Of a stretch of 64,000 nucleotides of DNA, positions 27,907 through 35,766 are shown piece by piece. The notes under the pieces were generated by a model, which was given only the letters and a program-made list of their open reading frames with translations, made no database searches and was not told the DNA's origin. The translations under genes were made by a program, and so were the position numbers. The DNA comes from Pseudodesulfovibrio alkaliphilus. GTDB lineage: Bacteria; Desulfobacterota; Desulfovibrionia; Desulfovibrionales; Desulfovibrionaceae. Position 1 is the stretch's first letter; each line of letters opens with the position of its first letter. The stretch lies in contig NZ_WODC01000001.1 of assembly GCF_009729555.1 (NCBI RefSeq), positions 620,001 through 684,000 on the forward strand, read 5' to 3'.

Positions 27907-28434
27907 TCAGCCTCGGCAGGCCGGGCAGCGTTTGAAGGATTCGTCCACGATGCGCAGCCCCTCGTCCTCGAAGTACGGCCCCTGCACGACCATGGGGGTG
28001 CTCATATACCGGGCGCACTCGCGGCTGGTGAGGAATATCCTCGGCCAAGTGGCGGAAACCGCATGGGCCGAATACAGACGCTCGGCGCTCAGGCCGAAGA
28101 CCAGCCGCCCAATCCCGGCCTTGAACATGGCGAACATGCACATGGCGCACGGCTCCACGCTCGAATAGAGAGTGGACCCGGCCCGAAACTCTGGATCGTC
28201 GTAGTAGGCGTGGCAAAACCGCGAAGCCAGCACGGCTTCGACGTGCCGGGTGCGATCCCGTGCGCCAATGGCTTCGGCCTGTTGGGTCATGACGACCACG
28301 CCATCAGGTCCGGCCACCACGGCCCCGAAGGGTCCCTCGCCCGAAAGGGCCGATGCCCAGGCCGCGTCCAGGGCTGCCTTGAGATTCCTTCTGTCCGCGG
28401 ACGACAGCGGGACGGATGTATCGTGTCTGGCCAT
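27907..28434 (-). CDS. Nucleoside/guanine deaminase-like zinc enzyme
   Basis: A 175-residue cytidine-deaminase-superfamily protein. The zinc site is HVEAVLASR (His64, Glu66) and PCAMC (Cys96, Cys99), the tRNA/guanine-deaminase type arrangement; the usual HAE is HVE here. It would hydrolyse an amino group from a base or related amino-pyrimidine. A C-terminal CPAC pair may add metal binding or be structural. In the same operon are an aminotransferase and acyltransferase-like proteins, suggesting a small-molecule pathway. Confidence 0.8.
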   Translation of the reverse strand: MARHDTSVPLSSADRRNLKAALDAAWASALSGEGPFGAVVAGPDGVVVMTQQAEAIGARDRTRHVEAVLASRFCHAYYDDPEFRAGSTLYSSVEPCAMCMFAMFKAGIGRLVFGLSAERLYSAHAVSATWPRIFLTSRECARYMSTPMVVQGPYFEDEGLRIVDESFKRCPACRG

Positions 28435-28467
28435 GACTCCCCCCTGTTCCCGACCTGTCCAAGCAGG

Positions 28468-29586
28468 TCATGCGGTTTTGTCCAGCACCCGACGGAAGGC
28501 CCGGCAAAAATCCTCCATCACCGGCCCCTGCACCAGACTGACCCGAATCCAGTTGGGAAACCGGAACCCGGTCATGGTCCTGACCATGATCCCCTCGCGC
28601 ATCAGCTTGCGGTACATGAGCGTGTCGGGCATGGGCACGCGGACCATCAGGTAGTTCCCCTCGTTGGCAATGTATTCAAGCCCCATGGCGTCGAACATGG
28701 GACAGAGCCGTTCGCGAGCCTCCCGCACCATGGTCCGGGTCGCCGCGATGAACGGGGCGTCGTCGCGCAAGGCGGCCTCGGCGCAACGCTGGGCCAGGGT
28801 ATTGACCGAATAGACCACATGGGTGCGCCGGACCATGTCCACCACAGCGGCCGAGCCGCACAGGTAGCCCACGCGCAGGGCAGCCAGGGCATACATCTTG
28901 GAGAAGGTCCGAAAGACGATGACATTGGGGTGGCGCTCCATCAACGCCATGCCGTCCGGGTAGTCCTCCCTGTCCACATACTCGAAGTACGCCTCGTCGA
29001 TGACCACCACGGCCCGGCCGTCCACCTCGTCCAGGAAGGCGTCCATGGTCGCCCGGTCCCAGTAGGTGCCGGTGGGATTGTTGGGATTGCAGACAAAGAG
29101 GATCTTGGTCCGCTCGTCCATGGCATCAAGCATGCCCCGCGGATCAAACGCCATGTCCCGAAGCGGGATCAGCCGCGCCTTGATGCCCGAGAACTCGGCA
29201 ACCCACTCGTAGACCGCAAAGGTGCGGTCCGCGGTGACGATGTTGTCGCCCTCCCCGCAAAAAGCCTTGATCACGCTGGCGATGACCTCGCAGGAACCGT
29301 TGCCCACCAGGAACCGTTCGGGGTCCTTGCCGAAACGCCCGGCCAGACTGTGACGCAGGTCAAAACAATCGCCGTTGGGATAGACCGTCACGACCCCGGA
29401 CGGGAAGGATTCCACCGCCTCGCGCACTGCTGGCGGCGGCCCCAGAGCGTTTTCGTTGTTGTTGAGGCGGTGGAGATGGTCCACGCCGTACAGGCGCATC
29501 AGCTCCCTGTCAGGGTTGCTCGGCCGGTAGGACTCGAAGCTTCGGACATGAGCCGGAACCAGTCGCCGCAGGTCGAGGTCAGCCAT
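28468..29586 (-). CDS. HisC-like PLP-dependent aminotransferase
   Basis: A 372-residue fold-type I aminotransferase of the histidinol-phosphate/aromatic branch. Landmarks: [34 protein letters not shown], and the Schiff-base Lys in FRTFSKMYALAALRVGY, followed by an Arg-containing C-terminal substrate region (WIRVSLV). It may be a true histidinol-phosphate transaminase, but its operon (ATPase/acyltransferase fusion, deaminase, SGNH hydrolase) is not a his operon, so another amino substrate is likely. Start ATG 29586 lies 8 bp inside the upstream gene. Confidence 0.85.
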   Translation of the reverse strand: MADLDLRRLVPAHVRSFESYRPSNPDRELMRLYGVDHLHRLNNNENALGPPPAVREAVESFPSGVVTVYPNGDCFDLRHSLAGRFGKDPERFLVGNGSCEVIASVIKAFCGEGDNIVTADRTFAVYEWVAEFSGIKARLIPLRDMAFDPRGMLDAMDERTKILFVCNPNNPTGTYWDRATMDAFLDEVDGRAVVVIDEAYFEYVDREDYPDGMALMERHPNVIVFRTFSKMYALAALRVGYLCGSAAVVDMVRRTHVVYSVNTLAQRCAEAALRDDAPFIAATRTMVREARERLCPMFDAMGLEYIANEGNYLMVRVPMPDTLMYRKLMREGIMVRTMTGFRFPNWIRVSLVQGPVMEDFCRAFRRVLDKTA

Positions 29587-30907
29587 GCAGGAACACCACC
29601 ATGTCCGACTTGCCCGCGTCAGGCAGCACCAGCCTGGGCGCGAATCCGCCCCGGACAAGGGAACCGGCCAGGGCCGCCTGCCAGCCATGGGCGAGGTCGA
29701 GCCGGAAAAGAATACTGCGATAGCCGTCGTGGGTCAGGGTGCGCACATGATCGGCCACGGCCTGATCCGCGTCCCGGCCCGCCACCATGGGGGCCAGGGT
29801 GGCTATGCCCAGCTCGGGCCGCAGCCGGGCCGAAAAGACGCTGCGCTCAGGCAGGTCCGCTCCCGCGTGGTCCACCTCGCGGATATCGCGCATGAGCACC
29901 AGCTGGTCGTAGGCCGCCTCCAGAAAGGGGCGCAAGGCCGGATGGGTCCAGACCGCCCGGCCCGAATCCTCGCGAAGATGGCGGAACAGGATGTCCAGCT
30001 CGACACCCTCCTGCCCGGCCCCGTCAGCCGGCATGGCGCCCCGAAGCCCCGGCCGCCCCAGGGGGAGCCGCCCCAGGAGTTCATAATTCTCAGCCGTCAG
30101 GTCGGCGGTGGCCAGCTCGCTGAACAGGCTCACCGCCCTGGTCCGCGCCACCGCGGCAAACATCCACTCCTCCAGCTTCCCGGCCGTGCCCCCGCCGCGG
30201 ACAAAGACATACGGCCCGCAGAATCCAACGCTACGCTCGGAGGGCGAGCGCCAGGTCATGAGCCCGGCCGGGGCACCCGTGCCGTCCACGGCCAGGGCCA
30301 CGGTCATGTCCCCCCGGTCCGCCATCTGGACGGCCTTGCCCGGAGTGAAAAAAGTCTCGTTGACCAGGTGGGCGGGATAATGGTCCACGGCCAGGGCGCA
30401 CGCCTCGCGAATCAGGGCGGGCTCCGGGTCGTCCACCACGCGGACCTCGCCCCTGGCGTCCGCAGCCCGGACCGGACGCGGCGTCACCGCCTCATAGGCA
30501 TGGTCCTGACGCAGCTCCAGGTGCACCACGCGGCCGTCGAGCCTGATCTCGAAGCCGTCGGACATGCGCGCGGCCAGAAGCAGCCCCAGGCGGTCCATGG
30601 ACCTGCCCGGCCCTATGTCCTCGCGGGCCGCAAGGTTCATGGCCCACAGATCGGACGGATCGGCGACAAAGGAGAAATCGGCGCGGACGCACCAGCCGCC
30701 AGGGGTCAGGGTCAGGTCCACGGCAACCCCGGCCGAGGTCTCGGCCAGATGGGAAAGAAGCTCCTCGGCGGCCATGGTCAGCCGCAGCGCCTTGCCTCTA
30801 TCAAGACCAAAGGCAGCCGCCCCCTGCTCCACCACCCCCTGGACCAGGAGAATGAACCGGGCCTCTGCGGCCAGCCTGAGCGACACGGAATGATCTCGGA
30901 CCTGCAT
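29579..30907 (-). CDS. Anti-sigma-type ATPase domain fused to acyltransferase-like domain
   Basis: A 442-residue cytoplasmic protein. Residues about 1-125 resemble the RsbW-like HATPase of serine kinases/anti-sigma factors (LRLTMAAEELLSHLAE for the N-box region, then DRLGLLLAARMSDGFEI). Residues about 145-440 look like one or two diverged GNAT folds (YPAHLVNETFFTPGKAVQM; MTVALAVDGTGAPAGLMTW; VSLFSELATADLTAENYELLGRLPLG), as in proteins pairing an ATPase with a GNAT-like domain. It could sense a ligand and regulate the operon. It is the first gene of the five-gene operon and overlaps the aminotransferase by 8 bp. The domain calls are by pattern only. Confidence 0.6.
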   Translation of the reverse strand: MQVRDHSVSLRLAAEARFILLVQGVVEQGAAAFGLDRGKALRLTMAAEELLSHLAETSAGVAVDLTLTPGGWCVRADFSFVADPSDLWAMNLAAREDIGPGRSMDRLGLLLAARMSDGFEIRLDGRVVHLELRQDHAYEAVTPRPVRAADARGEVRVVDDPEPALIREACALAVDHYPAHLVNETFFTPGKAVQMADRGDMTVALAVDGTGAPAGLMTWRSPSERSVGFCGPYVFVRGGGTAGKLEEWMFAAVARTRAVSLFSELATADLTAENYELLGRLPLGRPGLRGAMPADGAGQEGVELDILFRHLREDSGRAVWTHPALRPFLEAAYDQLVLMRDIREVDHAGADLPERSVFSARLRPELGIATLAPMVAGRDADQAVADHVRTLTHDGYRSILFRLDLAHGWQAALAGSLVRGGFAPRLVLPDAGKSDMVVFLHG

Positions 30908-31045
30908 GAAACCCCCGGGATTTGATCTTCCCAGCGTGTTACACGCCCCGGCCCAGCAATTCAAGAGGCCCGGTAAGAGCGACGCAGCGCAAACGCACCT
31001 GCTCAACCCAGCGCCTTGAGGAGAAACCGGGTTCCCATCCCACGC

Positions 31046-32407
31046 TCATGGTTGGCGGAATTCGTCGGGATCGATGTCGAAGCGGGCGAGCATGTTCTGC
31101 ACCGCCACCCGGGAGAGGCCGGAGAGCCGGGCCGCCTGGGAGATATTGCCGCCGCTCTGGCGCAGGGCCTCGCGCACGTAGTTGGCCGTGAAACCGTCAA
31201 CCATCCCGGCCTTGGCCTCCTTGAAGGGCGGCAACTCGGCCCCGGCCGAGGACGGCGCAGCAGGATCTCCAGCCGGACCAAACACGGCCAGCTTGCGCAT
31301 GGCGTTTTGCAGCTCGCGGACGTTTCCGGGCCATTCCTGGGCTGCGAGGCGGCCCAGCGTGGCCGGGTCCAACTCCTTGTCGGGAAGCCCCAGTTCGCTG
31401 CACGCCTTGAGCAAAAAGTAACGCGCCAGGAGCGCGATGTCGCCCTGGCGCTCCCGCAGGGGGGGCAGGGTCAGACAGAGAACATTGATACGATGATACA
31501 GGTCGCTGCGGAACGAACCCGCTGCGATACGCGCCTGCAGGTCCTGATTGGTGGAGGCGATGACCCGGACATCGACCTTGCGGGCGCGGTCCGAGCCAAC
31601 GGGGCGCACCTCGCCTTCCTGGAGTACCCGCAGCAACTTGGCCTGGGTCTCCAGCGGGATGTCGCCGATCTCGTCAAGGAGGATGGTGCCGGTGTGGGCT
31701 TTGACGAAGAGTCCCTCGCGGTCCTTGTCCGCACCGCTGAAGGCGCCCCTGACATGGCCGAAGAGCTCGCTTTCGAGCAGGTTCTCCGGGATGGCCGTGC
31801 AGTTGACGGTGACAAAGGGCTTGTGGGCGCGGGCGCTCAGGTCGCGAACCATGCCCGCCACCACCTCCTTGCCCGTGCCCGATTCGCCGAGAATGAGCAC
31901 GGTATAGTCGGTTGCGGCCACGGCGGCCAGGGACTGCTTGAGCTGCTCCATGGCCGGGCTATCGCCGATGAGCCTGTCCTTGTGCAACTCCAGCCGGTTT
32001 CTCAGGCGACGGTTTTCGCGCAGCAACTGGCTGCGCTCAAGCCCCTTGGCCACCACGCGGAAGAGCGCGTCCGGCTCGATGGGCTTGGTCACGAAATCGT
32101 AGGCCCCGGCCTTGAGCGCGTCCACCGCCGTCTCGATGGAACCGTGGGCCGTGAGCATGACCACGGACAGGGCGGGGGATTCGGACAGGGCCTTGCGGAT
32201 CAGGTCGATCCCGCACATGCCGGGCATCTGAAGATCGGTGATCATCAGGTCCACCGGCCCGCGCCCGAGCCGGGCCAGGGCCTGATCGCCCGACAGGGCC
32301 AGATGCACACGGACATCGGCGAAATGGCCTTCAATGAGCCGTTTGAGTCCCCTGGCGAAGTCCGCCTGATCGTCCACCACCAGTATCTCGGGCACGGGAG
32401 TATCCAT
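31046..32407 (-). CDS. Sigma-54-dependent response regulator (NtrC family)
   Basis: A 453-residue regulator with a receiver domain (phospho-acceptor Asp58; conserved D12-D13 and K108 in VTKP), an AAA+ module with Walker A GESGTGKE at 174-181 and a C-terminal Fis-type HTH (GGNISQAARLSGLSRVAVQNML). The sigma-54 contact loop reads GAFSGA (221-226) where most family members have GAFTGA; Ser variants exist naturally. It activates sigma-54 promoters when phosphorylated by the kinase encoded immediately upstream, which it overlaps by a few bases (ATGA). Targets are not in view. Confidence 0.93.
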   Translation of the reverse strand: MDTPVPEILVVDDQADFARGLKRLIEGHFADVRVHLALSGDQALARLGRGPVDLMITDLQMPGMCGIDLIRKALSESPALSVVMLTAHGSIETAVDALKAGAYDFVTKPIEPDALFRVVAKGLERSQLLRENRRLRNRLELHKDRLIGDSPAMEQLKQSLAAVAATDYTVLILGESGTGKEVVAGMVRDLSARAHKPFVTVNCTAIPENLLESELFGHVRGAFSGADKDREGLFVKAHTGTILLDEIGDIPLETQAKLLRVLQEGEVRPVGSDRARKVDVRVIASTNQDLQARIAAGSFRSDLYHRINVLCLTLPPLRERQGDIALLARYFLLKACSELGLPDKELDPATLGRLAAQEWPGNVRELQNAMRKLAVFGPAGDPAAPSSAGAELPPFKEAKAGMVDGFTANYVREALRQSGGNISQAARLSGLSRVAVQNMLARFDIDPDEFRQP

Positions 32408-34872
32408 CACGCCTCCTCCTGCGGTTGCGAAGCGGCGGGAAAACGCAGGGTGAACACGGCCCCTGCCGGGCTGCCCTCGCGCCCGGGGTCCTCCTCGGGA
32501 TGGAGGTTGCCGGCCACGATGGAGCCGCCCAGATCGCTCATGAAGCCGAAGACCACGGCCAGCCCCAGGCCCGATCCCTTGTTGACCTCCTTGGTGGTGT
32601 AGAAGGGGTCGAAAATGAATGGCTGGTGATCGGCCGCAATACCCGCTCCGTTGTCCGAGACCTTGAGCACCACGTCTGACGCACCGGGATCGTGGCCGAG
32701 CTCGATGAAAACCTGACCGCCGCTCTCGGGCACCATGTCCAGGGCATTGAGCAACAGGTTGGCCATGATGTGCTCCACGGCCTGGGGCTCGGCGTTGACC
32801 GGGGGCACGGGGCCGTCCACGGCCACCTCGATACGCACCCCCTGCTTCTCGGCCTGGATGCGGAAGACATCGACCACCGAGCGGACCACCGGGACCATGT
32901 CCACGGCCTTGTCCGTAGCCACCTTGGGGCGGGCGAAATTGAGCAGATTCCTGAGGACGCTCTGGGCCTGGCGGGTGTGCTTGAGGATGACCTCCACATC
33001 GTCCGAGGGCTGTCCCTGGGGGACGCTGGTGCGCAGCAGCTCGCCGTAGCACAGGATGACGCCCAGGGGATTGTTGATCTCGTGGGCCAGACCCGAGGCG
33101 AGCTTGCCCACGGTGGCCATCTTCTCTGCCTGGTTCATCTGGGCCAGAAGCCTTTTCTGGCGCGTGGTCTCATGCACGTAGACCACGGCCCGGCCGCTTT
33201 CGTCCGCCCCGTTGGCGAGAACGGGATAGATGCTCAGGGAGAAGCTTCGGCCGCCGGGCAGCGCCACCTCCCGCGAGAGCACCTGATCCATGCCGATGGA
33301 GCGGGATATGTCGCAATCGCCGGTCTGCCCGCCCATGCCGCACAAAAGCCCGATGATGTTGCCGCTGTCAGACGCCCCCCCGGAGAGATCACGCGAGAGG
33401 GCGCGGGCAGCCTCGTTGACCACAATGGGCGAGCCGGAGCTGTCTGCCAGCAGCAGCGGCTCGGTGATGCCCTCGAATACGGCCTGAAGGTTGGCGTTAT
33501 GCCGCATGATGCTGTCCAGGGCCGCGAAGTTTTCGGCAGCGATGCCGAGCTGGCGGCCGATGGCGATGAGCACGGCCCGGTCCTGGGCGCAGAAGGAGCG
33601 GCCGGGCTTGTGGTAGAGGCAGAGCAGCCCCTCGGCGCTGCCGGGCGAGGATTCTTCCGGAATGAAGGCGCGATCCGCCTCAATGAGCGGACGCGACTCC
33701 GAAAGCAGCGAAACCCAATCCTCGGGCAGGGCCGGCGGCTCGTCGGATTCGGGCCATGAGTAATGGCGGTTGGTGGACAGGGCGCAGAGGTGGACAGTGC
33801 GTTCAAGGTCGAAACGCTCGGCAATGAGGGGCAGGGTGGCCCGCCAAAGCTCCCGCCGCGACTGGCTGCGGCTTGAGCCCGCCAGGAGCCGGGCGAACAT
33901 CTCCACGTCCGACTGCCGGGCCTGGGCCAGCCGGGCCAGCTCGCTGGTGCGCTCCTCGACCATGGTTTCGAGGTTGGTGGCGTAGTTCTGGAGCTTCTGG
34001 CGCGTCTCGTAAAGGTAGTCGCTCAACCGCTCGATGCCTGCGGTTATCTTGTGAATCTCGTCGCCCCGCTCCACCTCGCGATACAGGGCCATGCTCGTGT
34101 CGTCCTGGAAATTGCGGCGAAAGCTGGTGGTCAGGGTGCGTACGCTGTTGGCCACGATGCGCTTGAAAATGATGTTGGTGGCAACGAAATAGAAGAGAGC
34201 GGCCAAGGCGAAGACAATGGCATAGGTGGTGATGGCCCCGTGGATGCGGGCCACGGAGGCGGTCACCGGCAGCCCCACGAAATCCACCCCGCCCACGGTA
34301 TCCGCCTCATGGCCAAATCCCCGGTCGCCGTAGCGCTCCACCAGTTCCACAGGGGCGTCCTCCACGGTCCCGTGGCAGCGCAGGCATTCCTCCCTGAAAA
34401 CCACGGGCCTGGCCATGACAAAGTGGCGCACACCGTCGATATTCTCGTAACCGTGCCAGATCTGCGCGGCCCTGTCCTTCTGGAATCGGGCCACCAGACT
34501 GCGCTCGAGTTCGTTGGCTTCGAAATCCTCATTGCGCGCCCCGATGGCCACACGGCGATAGACATGGTGCGTGGAACCGTCCGAAATGCGGCTCATGACC
34601 CGCCGCGAGATATAGGAACTGGACATGGCCTCGATGACGAAGGCATCCGGCAGCTTGACGTACATGGCGGGGCGCAGGACGTGGCGCACATAGCTCTGGA
34701 CCGAGTCCACCTGGGCCAAAACCATGCTCGCCTTGGCGTGGACCTCGCCTTCGAGCAGCTTGCCCATGTAGTAGGAGAACACGGCGTAGAGAATCCCGCC
34801 GATGACCAGAGAGGTCGCAATCAGCCCGATGAGAAATTTGCTTTGCAGGGAGTGGGGTCTGGGAAATCGCAT
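32407..34872 (-). CDS. Sensor histidine kinase with c-heme (DUF3365/Tll0287-type) domain
   Basis: An 821-residue membrane kinase. TM1 is about 13-33; a periplasmic DUF3365-like domain follows with a single c-type heme motif CLRCH (Cys163, Cys166, His167); TM2 is near 215-235, then a HAMP-like/coiled-coil linker with VEERTSELARLAQ, a GAF-like region, a PAS domain, and HisKA with phospho-acceptor His597 (LASGLAHEINNPLG) plus HATPase_c (VSDNGAGIA, GSGLGLAVV). The heme suggests sensing of redox state, oxygen, NO or CO. It is encoded directly upstream of, and overlapping, its NtrC-type regulator. Confidence 0.9.
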   Translation of the reverse strand: MRFPRPHSLQSKFLIGLIATSLVIGGILYAVFSYYMGKLLEGEVHAKASMVLAQVDSVQSYVRHVLRPAMYVKLPDAFVIEAMSSSYISRRVMSRISDGSTHHVYRRVAIGARNEDFEANELERSLVARFQKDRAAQIWHGYENIDGVRHFVMARPVVFREECLRCHGTVEDAPVELVERYGDRGFGHEADTVGGVDFVGLPVTASVARIHGAITTYAIVFALAALFYFVATNIIFKRIVANSVRTLTTSFRRNFQDDTSMALYREVERGDEIHKITAGIERLSDYLYETRQKLQNYATNLETMVEERTSELARLAQARQSDVEMFARLLAGSSRSQSRRELWRATLPLIAERFDLERTVHLCALSTNRHYSWPESDEPPALPEDWVSLLSESRPLIEADRAFIPEESSPGSAEGLLCLYHKPGRSFCAQDRAVLIAIGRQLGIAAENFAALDSIMRHNANLQAVFEGITEPLLLADSSGSPIVVNEAARALSRDLSGGASDSGNIIGLLCGMGGQTGDCDISRSIGMDQVLSREVALPGGRSFSLSIYPVLANGADESGRAVVYVHETTRQKRLLAQMNQAEKMATVGKLASGLAHEINNPLGVILCYGELLRTSVPQGQPSDDVEVILKHTRQAQSVLRNLLNFARPKVATDKAVDMVPVVRSVVDVFRIQAEKQGVRIEVAVDGPVPPVNAEPQAVEHIMANLLLNALDMVPESGGQVFIELGHDPGASDVVLKVSDNGAGIAADHQPFIFDPFYTTKEVNKGSGLGLAVVFGFMSDLGGSIVAGNLHPEEDPGREGSPAGAVFTLRFPAASQPQEEA

Positions 34873-34994
34873 CTGGTCGCCTCGGCGCTCTGTAGAACCA
34901 GAACACGGGCCACGTCAAGCCCGACTTGACGCCGCCGCTTCAATAAACGTAAGCTCCATGCAAGAGGTGGAAACGTATCCGCCGGGGAGCGCCT

Positions 34995-35345
34995 ATGTCA
35001 GAGCTCGTCCTTGCGCTGCTGGTGTCCGGCATGGTCGGTGTCGCCACAGCCGACGCCTTTGTCCAGTCCTGGACCGGGGTGCTGCGATCGGCAGCGGCCA
35101 TCGTCCTGCGTCTGCGCGGGCGCATAGACGGCCGGGCGCTTCTCTCCCGCATCGCCACCGCCCTGCCCCTTGCAATGCTCTTCGCTCTGGCCATGTTCCT
35201 TTTTTTCGCCCTCTATTCGCACGCGGGCCTTGGCCAGACCGAGGGCGAGCAGTTCGCCTTCTTTCTCGGGGTCGTGCCCCGGACCATCCTCTTTCTGACC
35301 GGAGCCTCGCGCCTCATAGAGACCATGTTCGATCCGGCCGATTGA
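34995..35345 (+). CDS. Small membrane protein of unknown function
   Basis: A 116-residue protein with hydrophobic segments at about 3-22 and 52-75 (LPLAMLFALAMFLFFALYSHAG) and a shorter one near 88-103. ATG 34995 has GGGGAGC upstream. It is divergent from the c-heme kinase and convergent with the small membrane gene at 35356. No domain recognised. Confidence 0.65.
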   Translation: MSELVLALLVSGMVGVATADAFVQSWTGVLRSAAAIVLRLRGRIDGRALLSRIATALPLAMLFALAMFLFFALYSHAGLGQTEGEQFAFFLGVVPRTILFLTGASRLIETMFDPAD

Positions 35346-35355
35346 GCCCGGCGGG

Positions 35356-35646
35356 CTACTCCGGCCCCGGACCGTGGGGTTGATACTCGATGGTGCTGCG
35401 CGCATTGTGGTCGGCGTGGCCCACTATCTCGACGCTGGTGTAGTAGTAGGCGCCCGTCTCGATACCCGTCTCATTGACAAAGGCGGCCAAGCTACCCAGG
35501 GCAGGCACGCTCGCGGCCAGCCGCGGTCCGGCCACAAACATGAACCCCCAGACCAACGCCGCCACCAGGGCCAGCGCGGCCCATCTGACGCCAAGGCTGT
35601 GGTCCGCCATCAGGCCGCTTCCGGTCGTTTCCGTCACTGTTGTCAT
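35356..35646 (-). CDS. Small single-span membrane protein, partner of YeiH-type transporter
   Basis: A 96-residue protein with one clear membrane segment (about 20-42, VRWAALALVAALVWGFMFVAG) and a soluble C-terminus rich in Tyr/His (ETGAYYYTSVEIVGHADHN). ATG 35646 has GGGAG. It lies 120 bp downstream of the YeiH-family gene on the same strand and may be its accessory subunit; I know of no tested function. Confidence 0.7.
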   Translation of the reverse strand: MTTVTETTGSGLMADHSLGVRWAALALVAALVWGFMFVAGPRLAASVPALGSLAAFVNETGIETGAYYYTSVEIVGHADHNARSTIEYQPHGPGPE

Positions 35647-35766
35647 CGCGCTTCTCCCTGCATCCGCCCGCCCTTCCCGCTTCCCCGCCATGGCGGGGAA
35701 ACGGGTGGCCGGAAGGATTTCGCGAACCCCTCCGGCCTGTGGGGTGAGGGCAGTAGGTTCTATGGA

